Source: Maridesulfovibrio salexigens DSM 2638
GTDB lineage: Bacteria; Desulfobacterota; Desulfovibrionia; Desulfovibrionales; Desulfovibrionaceae
DNA: 64,000 nt
Assembly (NCBI RefSeq): GCF_000023445.1
Contig: NC_012881.1
Coordinates: 3,504,001-3,568,000 of the forward strand
Direction of reading: 5' to 3'
Shown piece after piece: positions 20,501 to 28,187 of the stretch; position 1 is the first letter of the stretch, and each line of letters starts with the position of its first letter. Under the pieces are notes generated by a model. That model searched no databases, had not been told where the DNA came from, and saw only the letters and a program-made list of their open reading frames with translations. A program made the translations under genes and the position numbers.

Positions 20501-20659
20501 ATGTGGGGCATATATTCGAGTATTATGGCGGCCTTTAAACGCAAACGTAAATGCCCGCAATGTGGCAATATCAGTATCGTCAGCATTAAAGACAAAGATA
20601 AAACAATAAAATGTAGTAAATGTGGAAAAGCACTGCCCCCACAGGCGCCTACCGTTTAA
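20501..20659 (+). CDS. small zinc-ribbon protein
   Basis: A 52-residue frame beginning MWGIYSSIMAAFKRKRK, with CPQC (Cys18, Cys21) and CSKC (Cys38, Cys41), the four-cysteine pattern of a zinc ribbon with a 16-residue spacer. AGGA lies five bases before the ATG at 20501; an internal ATG at codon 9 is possible. It starts 39 bases after the secreted protein and is followed by a strong terminator, so it is probably the last gene of a two-gene unit. Too short for many gene callers. Confidence 0.62.
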   Translation: MWGIYSSIMAAFKRKRKCPQCGNISIVSIKDKDKTIKCSKCGKALPPQAPTV

Positions 20660-20680
20660 AGCTTAATCCCAGAAACCCCA

Positions 20681-20714
20681 AAAAGGGCGGAGCAGATGCT
20701 TCGCCCTTTTTTTA
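20681..20714 (+). terminator. terminator after the zinc-ribbon gene
   Basis: AAGGGCGGAGC-AGAT-GCTTCGCCCTT hairpin followed by a T-run. Confidence 0.88.
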
Positions 20715-20923
20715 TTTCGCCAAGACTTTCGTTTAACTGCTAAATTTAAATTTTCTATACCAAATACTGCACATTAATTCTGCCAAACCACATACTTTAA
20801 CCTTCAGCTCCAGCAATTATAACTCTTATATTCTATACTCATTTAAAATATAGTGACTTTTCCACCGCTCGTAGTATGCAGATTCTCTTTGAACTACCCC
20901 TAAAGAATACAAAGGTATCTGCA

Positions 20924-21847
20924 ATGAAATTAGAAGAATCAATTCACACCTTTCTCAATCACTGCATAATAGAACGCAATCTCTCTGAACTAACCATGAA
21001 AGCGTATCAAAAAGACCTTTTGCAATTTAAACATTTTATTCCTGATAGCACTGACAGCATACATGACATAAACAAGTTTATATTACGTGATTACATAAAA
21101 TTCATTTCAAATCAGTATAAACCAAGAAGCATAAAGAGAAAGATTGCAACATTGAAATCTTTTTTTAATTTTATGGAAAGAGATGATATCATCGAAACAT
21201 CTCCATTCCGTAAAATACACTTAAAGATTGATCGATCAAAAATATTACCTAAGACAATTTCCAAATCATCAATAAACAATCTTTTAAAATATACCTATAC
21301 AGAACGCGCAAAGTACCAGCTAAGCGGTAGAGGATACAGGGAAGCAACACGCGATATAGCTATCATTGAGACCCTGTTCATGACTGGAATACGCGTGTCC
21401 GAACTTTGCCAGATAACAACATCCTCTATGGACCTAATCAACGAACAGATTAAAATCACAGGTAAAGGAAAGAAAGAGCGCGTAATCCCTATCTGCGCAA
21501 ACAACGCACTACTGATTTTGCGAGAGTACGAGACTTTGTACCGTGACCATCTTTTACCCGACTCGCCATTCTTCTTGAATCGGGACAAACGCCCTATATC
21601 AGACCAATCAGTTCGGCGCATAATACGCAAATATTGTTCTATGTGTGGAATTCCTGAACACGTAACCCCACATATGTTCCGCCACACCATCGCCACCATG
21701 CTTCTGGAAAACGGCGTAGACATAAGGAACATTCAGACCCTGCTAGGGCACAGTTCTCTTTCGGTCACAGAAATATACACCCACGTAAGTCTTTCATCAC
21801 AAAGGGAAATTCTGAGCATGAAACATCCGCGAAAGGATATCGTTTAA
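20924..21847 (+). CDS. tyrosine recombinase / integrase (XerC/D-like)
   Basis: 307 residues from the ATG at 20924, which has AAAGG eight bases upstream; an earlier ATG at 20876 has no site. The N-terminal SAM-like core-binding domain (about 1-90) precedes the catalytic domain with the full set: Arg in TGIRVSEL, Lys in GKGKKERVIP, HMFRHT (His-x-x-Arg), LGHSS (His) and the nucleophile in TEIYTHV (Tyr). All catalytic residues are intact, so it should be active in site-specific strand exchange. Base composition is more AT-rich than surrounding core genes, and it heads a small AT-rich block ending next to tRNA genes, suggesting horizontal origin. The following FAD protein begins 16 bases later. 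Confidence 0.88.
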   Translation: MKLEESIHTFLNHCIIERNLSELTMKAYQKDLLQFKHFIPDSTDSIHDINKFILRDYIKFISNQYKPRSIKRKIATLKSFFNFMERDDIIETSPFRKIHLKIDRSKILPKTISKSSINNLLKYTYTERAKYQLSGRGYREATRDIAIIETLFMTGIRVSELCQITTSSMDLINEQIKITGKGKKERVIPICANNALLILREYETLYRDHLLPDSPFFLNRDKRPISDQSVRRIIRKYCSMCGIPEHVTPHMFRHTIATMLLENGVDIRNIQTLLGHSSLSVTEIYTHVSLSSQREILSMKHPRKDIV

Positions 21848-21863
21848 CGGAGGAATATTTTTT

Positions 21864-23093
21864 TTGGAGTGGGAGGTATCGATAACTAGGAATTATAGTG
21901 TGTCATTGAAGATTGATTATGACGTGATTATAGCTGGTTGCGGAATTTCCGGATTACTGCTTGCATGGAACTTGTCCCGTAAGTTTCGTGTTTTAATTAT
22001 TGAAGACCAAAAACAGCTTCCGAGAAATAAGTACTGGCTAACAGACGACCAGAGTTTAAAAGAGAATGAGTCGTTATCGAACTGTGTTGATTCAATATAT
22101 GAAACGATGGACTTCATTTCATATGATGATTTTACTGCCAGAGTTAATGGTCCATATATTCTGTGGAATACCAATAAACTACTAGGCCACCTAGTAAACA
22201 ACAACCTAGCCCAAGGTGTTGAAATTTTATATCGACATAGGTTTTACTCCTATCAAAACCATAAGAAATATATTTCAGTTAAATGTGAAAATAAAAATAT
22301 CACTTGTAAGCTGCTAGTTGACTGTATGGGGTACAAATCCCCATTGATGAAAGCTAAGTCTGTAATTGATATTTTAGGATATTATCTTATGGTTGGCGCT
22401 ACTTATAAGACAAAGAAAGAAGTTGCGCCTATTGCTCTGCATAATGTAACAATAAACGACAAGCCGTCTTATTTTGAACTGTTCCCAACATCTGAAGGGC
22501 GAGCCCATGCTGCTTTAATTTTGCCGGCACGATCATATGATAGCCGTAGGCAATTAGCGGAAGAATTTTCTTATTTAGCAACTCGTTCCAATTATGCAAC
22601 TATACTTGATGCCGAAAGCAGAGCAGAAAAAGAGCCTTTATATGGAATCATTCCTGTCGGACATTTAAGAAAAGTAGCTTTGGACAGAATCTTCTTTTTT
22701 GGAGAAGCAGGTCAATTTAATCCGGCAACAAGTGCTACTGGCTTAACAAGAATGCTTAGAACACATAGGGCTGTAGGGTCATTTTTAATGCAAAGGCTCG
22801 AAAATAACGAACTTTGCGAAAAGTCTCTTTCTCATAAATCAATTCTCGCTATGTCCAATGCGAACAGATATTTTCACCAAGCTTTATTTGAAAGAATACT
22901 CAATTTAAACAGTGACGGATTTAAAGAATTCGTTATGGAAATTGATAGTATGGATGGTGAAGATGTTAACAATTTTATTTTTGCAGATTATGATTTTTCA
23001 GACGTTAATGGAGTCTTAAAAACTATTTTCCACTCAAGTAAAAATGTTCGGATGTCTGCAATAAATTCAATTAAGTATATGTTTAAACTTTAA
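21864..23093 (+). CDS. FAD-dependent oxidoreductase, lycopene-cyclase-like
   Basis: About 409 residues. The Rossmann dinucleotide motif DYDVIIAGCGISGLLLAWNLS opens the protein (given here in part as VIIAGCGISG), with the acidic ribose-binding residue in LIIEDQ. The middle and end resemble the lycopene cyclase / geranylgeranyl-reductase class of the PHBH fold: LVDCMGYKS, and FFGEAGQFNPATSATGLTRML, comparable to the GxAxGxxxPATGYS region of lycopene beta-cyclases. No other carotenoid gene is present, so the substrate is unknown. The start is uncertain: TTG 21864 follows GGAGG by ten bases; GTG 21897 or TTG 21903 are alternatives. AT-rich like its neighbours. The stop overlaps the convergent gene by four bases. 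Confidence 0.72.
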   Translation: MEWEVSITRNYSVSLKIDYDVIIAGCGISGLLLAWNLSRKFRVLIIEDQKQLPRNKYWLTDDQSLKENESLSNCVDSIYETMDFISYDDFTARVNGPYILWNTNKLLGHLVNNNLAQGVEILYRHRFYSYQNHKKYISVKCENKNITCKLLVDCMGYKSPLMKAKSVIDILGYYLMVGATYKTKKEVAPIALHNVTINDKPSYFELFPTSEGRAHAALILPARSYDSRRQLAEEFSYLATRSNYATILDAESRAEKEPLYGIIPVGHLRKVALDRIFFFGEAGQFNPATSATGLTRMLRTHRAVGSFLMQRLENNELCEKSLSHKSILAMSNANRYFHQALFERILNLNSDGFKEFVMEIDSMDGEDVNNFIFADYDFSDVNGVLKTIFHSSKNVRMSAINSIKYMFKL

Positions 23094-24052
23094 TCTATCT
23101 GTAAAAATTTAGCTATAAACTCTTTTATTGCAGGATCATGAGCAAATACAACATTTAACAAAAACATTATACCTACTAAATATGAAGGTATATTTTTGTA
23201 ATCCGCAAAAGGAGCTATTTGAGAGTTAAGAAGACTAGCTTCTTTTATTTCTAATATGGAATTCTTTATATCTAAGTCATCTTTAGTGGTTATTGAAAGA
23301 AGTTTTGAAAATATTTTATATTGGAATATTTTTTTTAAAACATGTCTTGGGTAAAAGTTATAAAAAAAAGTACCTGGTAAAAACAAAATTAATGGCGTAA
23401 CAAGAAAATACTCCCATATTGGATTACTATACGAGAAGCCTGCAGTAACTGTCCCGCGAAATCCAAAATATATAGCCAGAAGTCCAACCGTAGAGGTTAA
23501 AGACAAATAAGACGAAACGTTTTCCAAGTTAAAACCGTTGACATCTTTTTCTATCTGCAGTCCTTCAGCATCTCTATAAACACTATTGAATGCTGCTATT
23601 ATCATGCAGAAATGGTAAAGAAGAAAAGAGGCAGTGTAGTATATAAACACAACTGCGGCATAGATAATAAATGCCGATGCACCATAATGAGGAGCGGTAT
23701 AATGAAAAGTTAAAAACACACCGACCAATGTAACTGGCCCAGTTATGAAAATTCCTTTCTTATGTAAAGTAGACTTTTCTATTTTAGATATCACATCAAA
23801 TATGGCTTTGGAAGGCGTAAAGACCATATTCAAATCTTGTGCAATTTCTTTTCCATGTTTCGTGACATAAAACATAAGCCCCACACCGCAACACCAGACA
23901 CCTAGACCGTTCATGTCCAGCACGGTTATTTCGAGAAATCTTAGAGCATACTCTTTACTATAAGAAATGCACAGCAGTACAGACATTACCCCTAAAAGAA
24001 TAATACCCACAACCAATTGCACCGCTAGGCATTTAAACAAGTTAAAAATCAT
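23090..24052 (-). CDS. multi-spanning membrane protein, unknown
   Basis: 320 residues with about six to eight hydrophobic segments: near residues 8-30, 45-65, 105-120, 127-155, 190-205, 217-235 and 293-308. The loop at about 70-100 (VTKHGKEIAQDLNMVF) and a C-terminal region at about 245-290 are polar. I recognise no family. AT-rich composition matches the recombinase and FAD genes, and it converges on the FAD gene with a four-base overlap, so the three genes probably arrived together. No obvious ribosome site is visible before ATG 24052 (AGGAATT-like only). Confidence 0.65.
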   Translation of the reverse strand: MIFNLFKCLAVQLVVGIILLGVMSVLLCISYSKEYALRFLEITVLDMNGLGVWCCGVGLMFYVTKHGKEIAQDLNMVFTPSKAIFDVISKIEKSTLHKKGIFITGPVTLVGVFLTFHYTAPHYGASAFIIYAAVVFIYYTASFLLYHFCMIIAAFNSVYRDAEGLQIEKDVNGFNLENVSSYLSLTSTVGLLAIYFGFRGTVTAGFSYSNPIWEYFLVTPLILFLPGTFFYNFYPRHVLKKIFQYKIFSKLLSITTKDDLDIKNSILEIKEASLLNSQIAPFADYKNIPSYLVGIMFLLNVVFAHDPAIKEFIAKFLQID

Positions 24053-24229
24053 AATTCCTAGTTATCGTTTATTATTAAAAAGAACATTCCAATTACCTTA
24101 TACCAAGTCCAATCTCAACCCCTATATCGCTAACCCCTACAACAAAACGCACCTTCTATTTTACTCTCTCACTAACCCCCCAATTTTACATGATTATCAC
24201 CTTTTTTCATTTTTTTTTAAAAAAAGCTG

Positions 24230-24258
24230 TTGACTTGTCCGACACATTTCCATAGAAC
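24230..24258 (+). promoter_or_regulatory. promoter of tRNA unit 1
   Basis: TTGACT, 17-base spacer, TAGAAC, ending 15 bases before tRNA-Pro. The second copy has the better TTGACA with the same spacing. Confidence 0.6.
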
Positions 24259-24273
24259 CTCTCCTCGTGACGT

Positions 24274-24350
24274 CGGGATGTAGCGCAGCCTGGGAGCGCA
24301 CTTGAATGGGGTTCAAGGGGTCGGAGGTTCAAATCCTCTCATCCCGACCA
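24274..24350 (+). tRNA. tRNA-Pro(GGG), copy 1
   Basis: 77 bases with encoded CCA. Acceptor CGGGATG pairs with CATCCCG; the anticodon stem CTTGA/TCAAG encloses the loop ATGGGGT, giving anticodon GGG (reads CCC and CCU) with G37. T arm GGAGGTTCAAATCCTC is standard. Confidence 0.95.
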
Positions 24351-24367
24351 CGTCAAAAAGAGACCCC

Positions 24368-24404
24368 AAGGGTCGTAGCCTTTACGACTGCGACCCTTTC
24401 TTTT
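24368..24404 (+). terminator. hairpin after tRNA-Pro copy 1
   Basis: AAGGGTCGTAG-N9-CTGCGACCCTT stem of 11 pairs followed by TCTTTT; probable terminator or processing hairpin. Confidence 0.7.
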
Positions 24405-24427
24405 GACAACACAGGAAATAAAATAGT

Positions 24428-24513
24428 CACCTAAGGCTTTCGACGAAGCTCCCGCATAGCGGTTGAGCGTGTCTACAAGACATTATCGCCAAAGAAAGCC
24501 ACCATATAAAGGT
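24428..24513 (+). ncRNA. structured spacer between tRNA-Pro and tRNA-Thr, copy 1
   Basis: Nested pairings are visible: CACCT with AGGTG at the ends, GGCTTTC (24435) with GAAAGCC (24494), and inside them GCTC-CCGC-ATA-GCGG-TT-GAGC and GTCT-ACA-AGAC. The result is a multi-branched fold of about 85 bases ending at the first base of tRNA-Thr. Both copies preserve it. It could be a small RNA, a processing leader or a remnant of a lost tRNA; no anticodon arm is recognisable. Confidence 0.4.
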
Positions 24514-24589
<76 letters not shown>

Positions 24590-24598
24590 CAGCAAATT

Positions 24599-24634
24599 AA
24601 AAGCCCAGCTTTAGAAATAAAGCTGGGCTTTTTG
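24599..24634 (+). terminator. terminator of tRNA unit 1
   Basis: AAAAGCCCAGCTTT-AGAAA-TAAAGCTGGGCTTTT hairpin (described in parts) followed by T residues. Confidence 0.88.
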
Positions 24635-24773
24635 CATTTATACGCACAGGAAAGAACTAACCGTTTTCCACTATTTCCCATTGAAAATTACCTCTCTCCT
24701 GCCTTCAACCTTTATATAAGTTCAAGTCACTTAACATAATACAAAAATAATCCCCTCTAGGCATTTCAACTTG

Positions 24774-24802
24774 TTGACATGTCCGATACATTTCTATAGA
24801 AC
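24774..24802 (+). promoter_or_regulatory. promoter of tRNA unit 2
   Basis: Consensus -35 TTGACA, 17-base spacer and TAGAAC, 15 bases before tRNA-Pro. Confidence 0.65.
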
Positions 24803-24817
24803 CTCTCTTCGTGACGT

Positions 24818-24894
24818 CGGGATGTAGCGCAGCCTGGGAGCGCACTTGAATGGGGTTCAAGGGGTCGGAGGTTCAAATCCTCTCATCCCGACCA
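24818..24894 (+). tRNA. tRNA-Pro(GGG), copy 2
   Basis: Identical in sequence to the copy at 24274, including CCA and anticodon GGG. Confidence 0.95.
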
Positions 24895-24911
24895 CGTCCA
24901 AAAGAGACCCC

Positions 24912-24947
24912 AAGGGTCGTAGCCTTTACGACTGCGACCCTTTCTTT
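24912..24947 (+). terminator. hairpin after tRNA-Pro copy 2
   Basis: Same 11-pair stem as at 24368. Confidence 0.7.
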
Positions 24948-24971
24948 TGACAACTCAGGAAATGAAATAGT

Positions 24972-25056
24972 CACCTAAGGCTTTCGACGAAGCTCCCGCA
25001 TAGCGGTTGAGCGTGTCTACAAGACATTATCGCTAAAGAAAGCCACCATATAAGGT
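24972..25056 (+). ncRNA. structured spacer between tRNA-Pro and tRNA-Thr, copy 2
   Basis: Repeats the fold seen at 24428, with GGCTTTC at 24979 and GAAAGCC at 25038. The few differences (C to T in ATCGCCAAA, one A lost near the end) lie outside the main stems. Confidence 0.4.
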
Positions 25057-25132
<76 letters not shown>

Positions 25133-25141
25133 CAGCAAATT

Positions 25142-25177
25142 AAAAGCCCAGCTTTAGAAATAAAGCTGGGCTTTCTT
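25142..25177 (+). terminator. terminator of tRNA unit 2
   Basis: Same strong hairpin as at 24599, followed by TCTT. Confidence 0.85.
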
Positions 25178-25268
25178 GCGTTTATGCTATCTGATAAAAT
25201 TTTGCCGTAGCGCTTGCATTTTAAATAAGATATAAAACAAAAACAGATCCAAAATCATGGAGCTTACA

Positions 25269-25637
25269 ATGAAAAGAATATCCGCCCTAGCTTTCGCGCT
25301 CATACTTCTACTGGCAACAACTGCCATTGCCAAAGAGAATCTCGTAGTTCACTGTTCCGACACTCCGGCCAAATGCCAGCAGCTGGCAAACGCACTCAGT
25401 ACGAAATACAATGTAAAACTCGTGAACACCGCTCCTCAGGCTAATTCCCCGGCTCCCAACATGGTTACCACTATTCAATGCCCGGTTTGTCGAAACCCTG
25501 TCCCCATTGACACAACTGAGCTTATTCAAGGAAAAGCCTTCTCATGTGCTATATGCAGAGCTGTCATTTCACTAGCTCCAGAGTCAACATCTTCTGCTCG
25601 TAAAGCTTATGAAAAATTCCAGAGTTTAAAGAAATAA
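25269..25637 (+). CDS. small exported cysteine-rich (zinc-ribbon-like) protein
   Basis: 122 residues. Start ATG 25269 has GGAG six bases upstream; ATG 25257 has none. A Sec signal (MKRISALAFALILLLATTAIA) is followed by a short N-terminal part with two cysteines (VVHCSDTPAKCQQLANAL) and a CPVC...CAIC pair 19 residues apart that looks like a zinc ribbon. A secreted protein with this motif is unusual; the cysteines might instead form disulfides. Function unknown. Convergent with the deaminase gene downstream. Confidence 0.65.
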   Translation: MKRISALAFALILLLATTAIAKENLVVHCSDTPAKCQQLANALSTKYNVKLVNTAPQANSPAPNMVTTIQCPVCRNPVPIDTTELIQGKAFSCAICRAVISLAPESTSSARKAYEKFQSLKK

Positions 25638-25660
25638 ATTTCACAATAAAGGAGATCCAC

Positions 25661-26098
25661 TCACTCCCCGATATCCTCTGCCCAAAGCGCGGGCTTCTCG
25701 GCTTTGAGTCTCTCCATCAACTCAATGCATTTGGGGTGATCCAGAATATCAACCTGCACACCTCTGGATTCAAGAAATTCTTCGTTACCGCCAAAATTAC
25801 GATTTTCCCCGATAACAACACGGGAAATACCGAACTGCACTATTGTGCCTGAACACATCATACAAGGGGATAGTGTTGTGTAGATAGTTGTATCCTTATA
25901 TGTCTTCTGACGTCCGGCATTACGAATACAATCCATCTCTCCATGAGCAATGGGATCACCTTTTTGAACCCGCTGGTTATGTCCGCTGCCGATAATTTTC
26001 CCGTCGCGGACCAACACCGATCCGATGGGCAATCCGCCTTGATCAAAGCTTTTCTTTGCCAGCTTATACGCCTCTTCCATGAATTCCATATCTGACAT
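25661..26098 (-). CDS. cytosine deaminase-like nucleoside/base deaminase (yeast FCY1 type)
   Basis: 145 residues from ATG 26098, which has GGGAGGA upstream; a start at 26119 is poorly supported. CMP/dCMP deaminase fold with zinc ligands His52 and catalytic Glu54 in AHGEMDC and Cys79/Cys82 in SPCMMC. The HGE motif (rather than HAE), GENRNFGGNEEFLESRG and the C-terminus WAEDIGE match, as I recall it, the fungal cytosine deaminase Fcy1, which ends WFEDIGE. Predicted to deaminate cytosine to uracil for pyrimidine salvage. The MFS transporter upstream on the same strand may be in the same unit. Confidence 0.85.
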   Translation of the reverse strand: MSDMEFMEEAYKLAKKSFDQGGLPIGSVLVRDGKIIGSGHNQRVQKGDPIAHGEMDCIRNAGRQKTYKDTTIYTTLSPCMMCSGTIVQFGISRVVIGENRNFGGNEEFLESRGVQVDILDHPKCIELMERLKAEKPALWAEDIGE

Positions 26099-26169
26099 GC
26101 ATTCCTCCCGAGTTAACACATTGTTATCTTTCAGAGTATCTATCTTTTTTAATTTCAGCCAGCCCTAAA

Positions 26170-27342
26170 TCATTTCACCCGTCCCAGAAGCAAAAACGCT
26201 AAAGCAGTTCCAGATGTCCCAGCTGCTGCAATCCAGAGGAACCCGCTGTAGCCTATTGAATCCACGGCAATACCGCCGATCAGCGGCCCCAGAAAGGAAC
26301 CCATATGCACTGTAAACATCATCATGTTCACGTTAAAACTCCGAAACCGAGGTTCACTGACCACAAACATCAGCGAATTAAGGGCCGGAGCACTTAATCC
26401 CATACCTATCCCAAAAACAACTGCTATGGGCAGAAGCATGGATTCATCATGCAGCCCGTTAAGCAGCACAAATCCACCGGCAGTGAATACGAAGGCGGTC
26501 ACAATCAATCCGCGCTTGGAGAAGCGATCAAACAAGTTGCCGCCAAAAAGACGGATGGCGATCATCACGCCCATCTGTAATGAAAAGAAATACCCGGCCT
26601 GATAAATTCCTCTTGAATGGGCAAAATCCTGAAACAGAAAGAACAGACCGTTAAAAATCATAAAATATACGCCATTAACCATCAGTACAGAAAATATCTT
26701 TAAACGCCGAAGATTGGCATAAGAGTCTTTGGCAGATAGTGCTTCTCCCCGACTCTGCCCCTGCTTTTCCATTCTTGAAGTACGAAAGCGGAGAAACAAA
26801 GTCAGCAAGAAAGCCACAGGTATCAGTCCTGCTGTTCCGGCATAAATCCAAGCCGGACTCTCCACCAGAGGACCAAACAGCTCCGATACATGGGGCATAA
26901 CCGCATATGGCAACAGCAAAGCTGTGGAATAAAGGCTGAATGCCGAACCGACATTGTCCTGACTGACCATGGAAACAAGAATAGCCACACACGGGGCAAG
27001 TACCATGAAAAGCCCCACGCCCTGTCCTATGCGTAGCATTAAAAGCGGCCAAAAGCCTTGAATAAACAGATAGCCGCAGCCGCACAGACAAACCATAACC
27101 ATGCCTTTAAACATGAATCTGTAAGCATTCTCAGCTGTAATACGGTTGCTGACTGTTGCATACATAAACATACCGGACAGGGAATAAACACTGATAAGCA
27201 GGCCGGACAAACTTTTGGTGAAGTCAAGTTGCTGCAAATAAACATTCAAGCTGTAATATACTGAGTTGTTGCAGACAGCCATGAAGACAAGACTGCATAA
27301 GGTGATAAATTCAAAAAGAGGAAGAGACTGCTTTTCAGACAT
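26170..27342 (-). CDS. major facilitator superfamily transporter
   Basis: 390 residues from MSEKQSLPLF (ATG 27342, CGGAA upstream). The frame could extend to 27408, but the added residues are polar and have no site. About 12 hydrophobic segments in two sets of six, with the MFS loop pattern between helices 2 and 3 (VSNRITAENAYRFMFKG) and the matching loop GGNLFDRFSKRGLI between helices 8 and 9. Substrate cannot be read; efflux of a small molecule is as likely as uptake. It lies 71 bases upstream of the cytosine deaminase on the same strand. Confidence 0.85.
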   Translation of the reverse strand: MSEKQSLPLFEFITLCSLVFMAVCNNSVYYSLNVYLQQLDFTKSLSGLLISVYSLSGMFMYATVSNRITAENAYRFMFKGMVMVCLCGCGYLFIQGFWPLLMLRIGQGVGLFMVLAPCVAILVSMVSQDNVGSAFSLYSTALLLPYAVMPHVSELFGPLVESPAWIYAGTAGLIPVAFLLTLFLRFRTSRMEKQGQSRGEALSAKDSYANLRRLKIFSVLMVNGVYFMIFNGLFFLFQDFAHSRGIYQAGYFFSLQMGVMIAIRLFGGNLFDRFSKRGLIVTAFVFTAGGFVLLNGLHDESMLLPIAVVFGIGMGLSAPALNSLMFVVSEPRFRSFNVNMMMFTVHMGSFLGPLIGGIAVDSIGYSGFLWIAAAGTSGTALAFLLLGRVK

Positions 27343-27469
27343 GCATTGATTCCGGTTAGGGGTTTGATTCTCCTGTAATAGACGACTATGTCCATGCTGC
27401 CAACGCATTAATTACTGGACCGCATGGGAAGTGAGGAGTAATCAAAAACGATGATTATGGAGTAAAGCA

Positions 27470-28084
27470 ATGACCATCACATCCACAATAGCGCTGATAT
27501 TTGCAGTTTTAATCTTTGCATTAATTCCCGGACCGGGGGTTATGTCCATCATCGCGCAGTCGGTTTCACGCGGCTTTAAATCAACCGCACTCTACTGTCT
27601 CGGAGTTGTCAGTGGAGACCTCTGTTATCTGCTAATGGCAATTTTCGGAATGGGATTTATCGCCCAGAAACTGGGTACCGGATTTCTGGTCCTGAAATGG
27701 ATAGGTGCCGCCTACCTGATATATCTGGGAATCAAAAGCTGGATGGCTGCCCCGCCTGTTGAAAACGGCTCAAGTCTGCCCACAGAAAAAGGGTTCGGTA
27801 AGACCTACCTTGCCGGGCTGTGTGTTTCGCTTGGCAACCCCAAGCTGATCGCCTTCTATTGTGGATTCCTGCCCGGATTCATGGATTTGCAGACCCTTAC
27901 AGCAAGCGATGTGATTATCGTGACTTGCGCGGTCATCCCCACAGTACTGGCAGTGCTGTTGAGCTACGCATGGCTGGGTGATCGCAGCCGTACAGCCATC
28001 CGCAGCCCTAAAATATGGAAAATCGCCAACCGTTGTGCCGGATCGGTTTTGATCGGTTCCGGGGTGGCTGTTGCTATGGAATAG
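27470..28084 (+). CDS. LysE/RhtB family amino-acid exporter
   Basis: 204 residues with about six hydrophobic segments. The N-terminal signature ALIPGPGVMSIIAQSVSRG and CLGVVSGDL are typical of LysE/RhtB exporters, as are GAAYLIYLGIKSW and LGNPKLIAFY. It should export an amino acid or derivative from the cytoplasm. ATG 27470 follows TGGAG. Divergent from the MFS gene; a repeated intergenic element begins at its stop codon. Confidence 0.88.
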   Translation: MTITSTIALIFAVLIFALIPGPGVMSIIAQSVSRGFKSTALYCLGVVSGDLCYLLMAIFGMGFIAQKLGTGFLVLKWIGAAYLIYLGIKSWMAAPPVENGSSLPTEKGFGKTYLAGLCVSLGNPKLIAFYCGFLPGFMDLQTLTASDVIIVTCAVIPTVLAVLLSYAWLGDRSRTAIRSPKIWKIANRCAGSVLIGSGVAVAME

Positions 28085-28175
28085 CCTCCGGCGGCCCTTC
28101 GGGGACCAAAGAACCTTTTTTGAGAAAAAGGTTCTCTGGACTCTCCCAAAAACTTTTATTTGGCTTCGCCGCTCG
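28084..28175. repeat. dispersed intergenic repeat, copy 1
   Basis: GCCTCCGGCGGCC, then a hairpin AGAACCTTTTT/AAAAAGGTTCT, then CTCTGGACTCT...AAAAACTTTTA and GGCTTCGCCGC. The same order of blocks occurs inverted at 38139-38219. The hairpin with its T-rich flank can act as a terminator between convergent genes. Confidence 0.75.
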
Positions 28176-28187
28176 GTAAGCTAGAAT

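Noticed and set aside
20876-24052. Prophage
   Set aside because: Apart from the recombinase no phage structural, replication or lysis gene is present.
24428-24513. A third tRNA gene between tRNA-Pro and tRNA-Thr
   Set aside because: No anticodon loop, no T-arm consensus and no CCA; kept only as a structured spacer.
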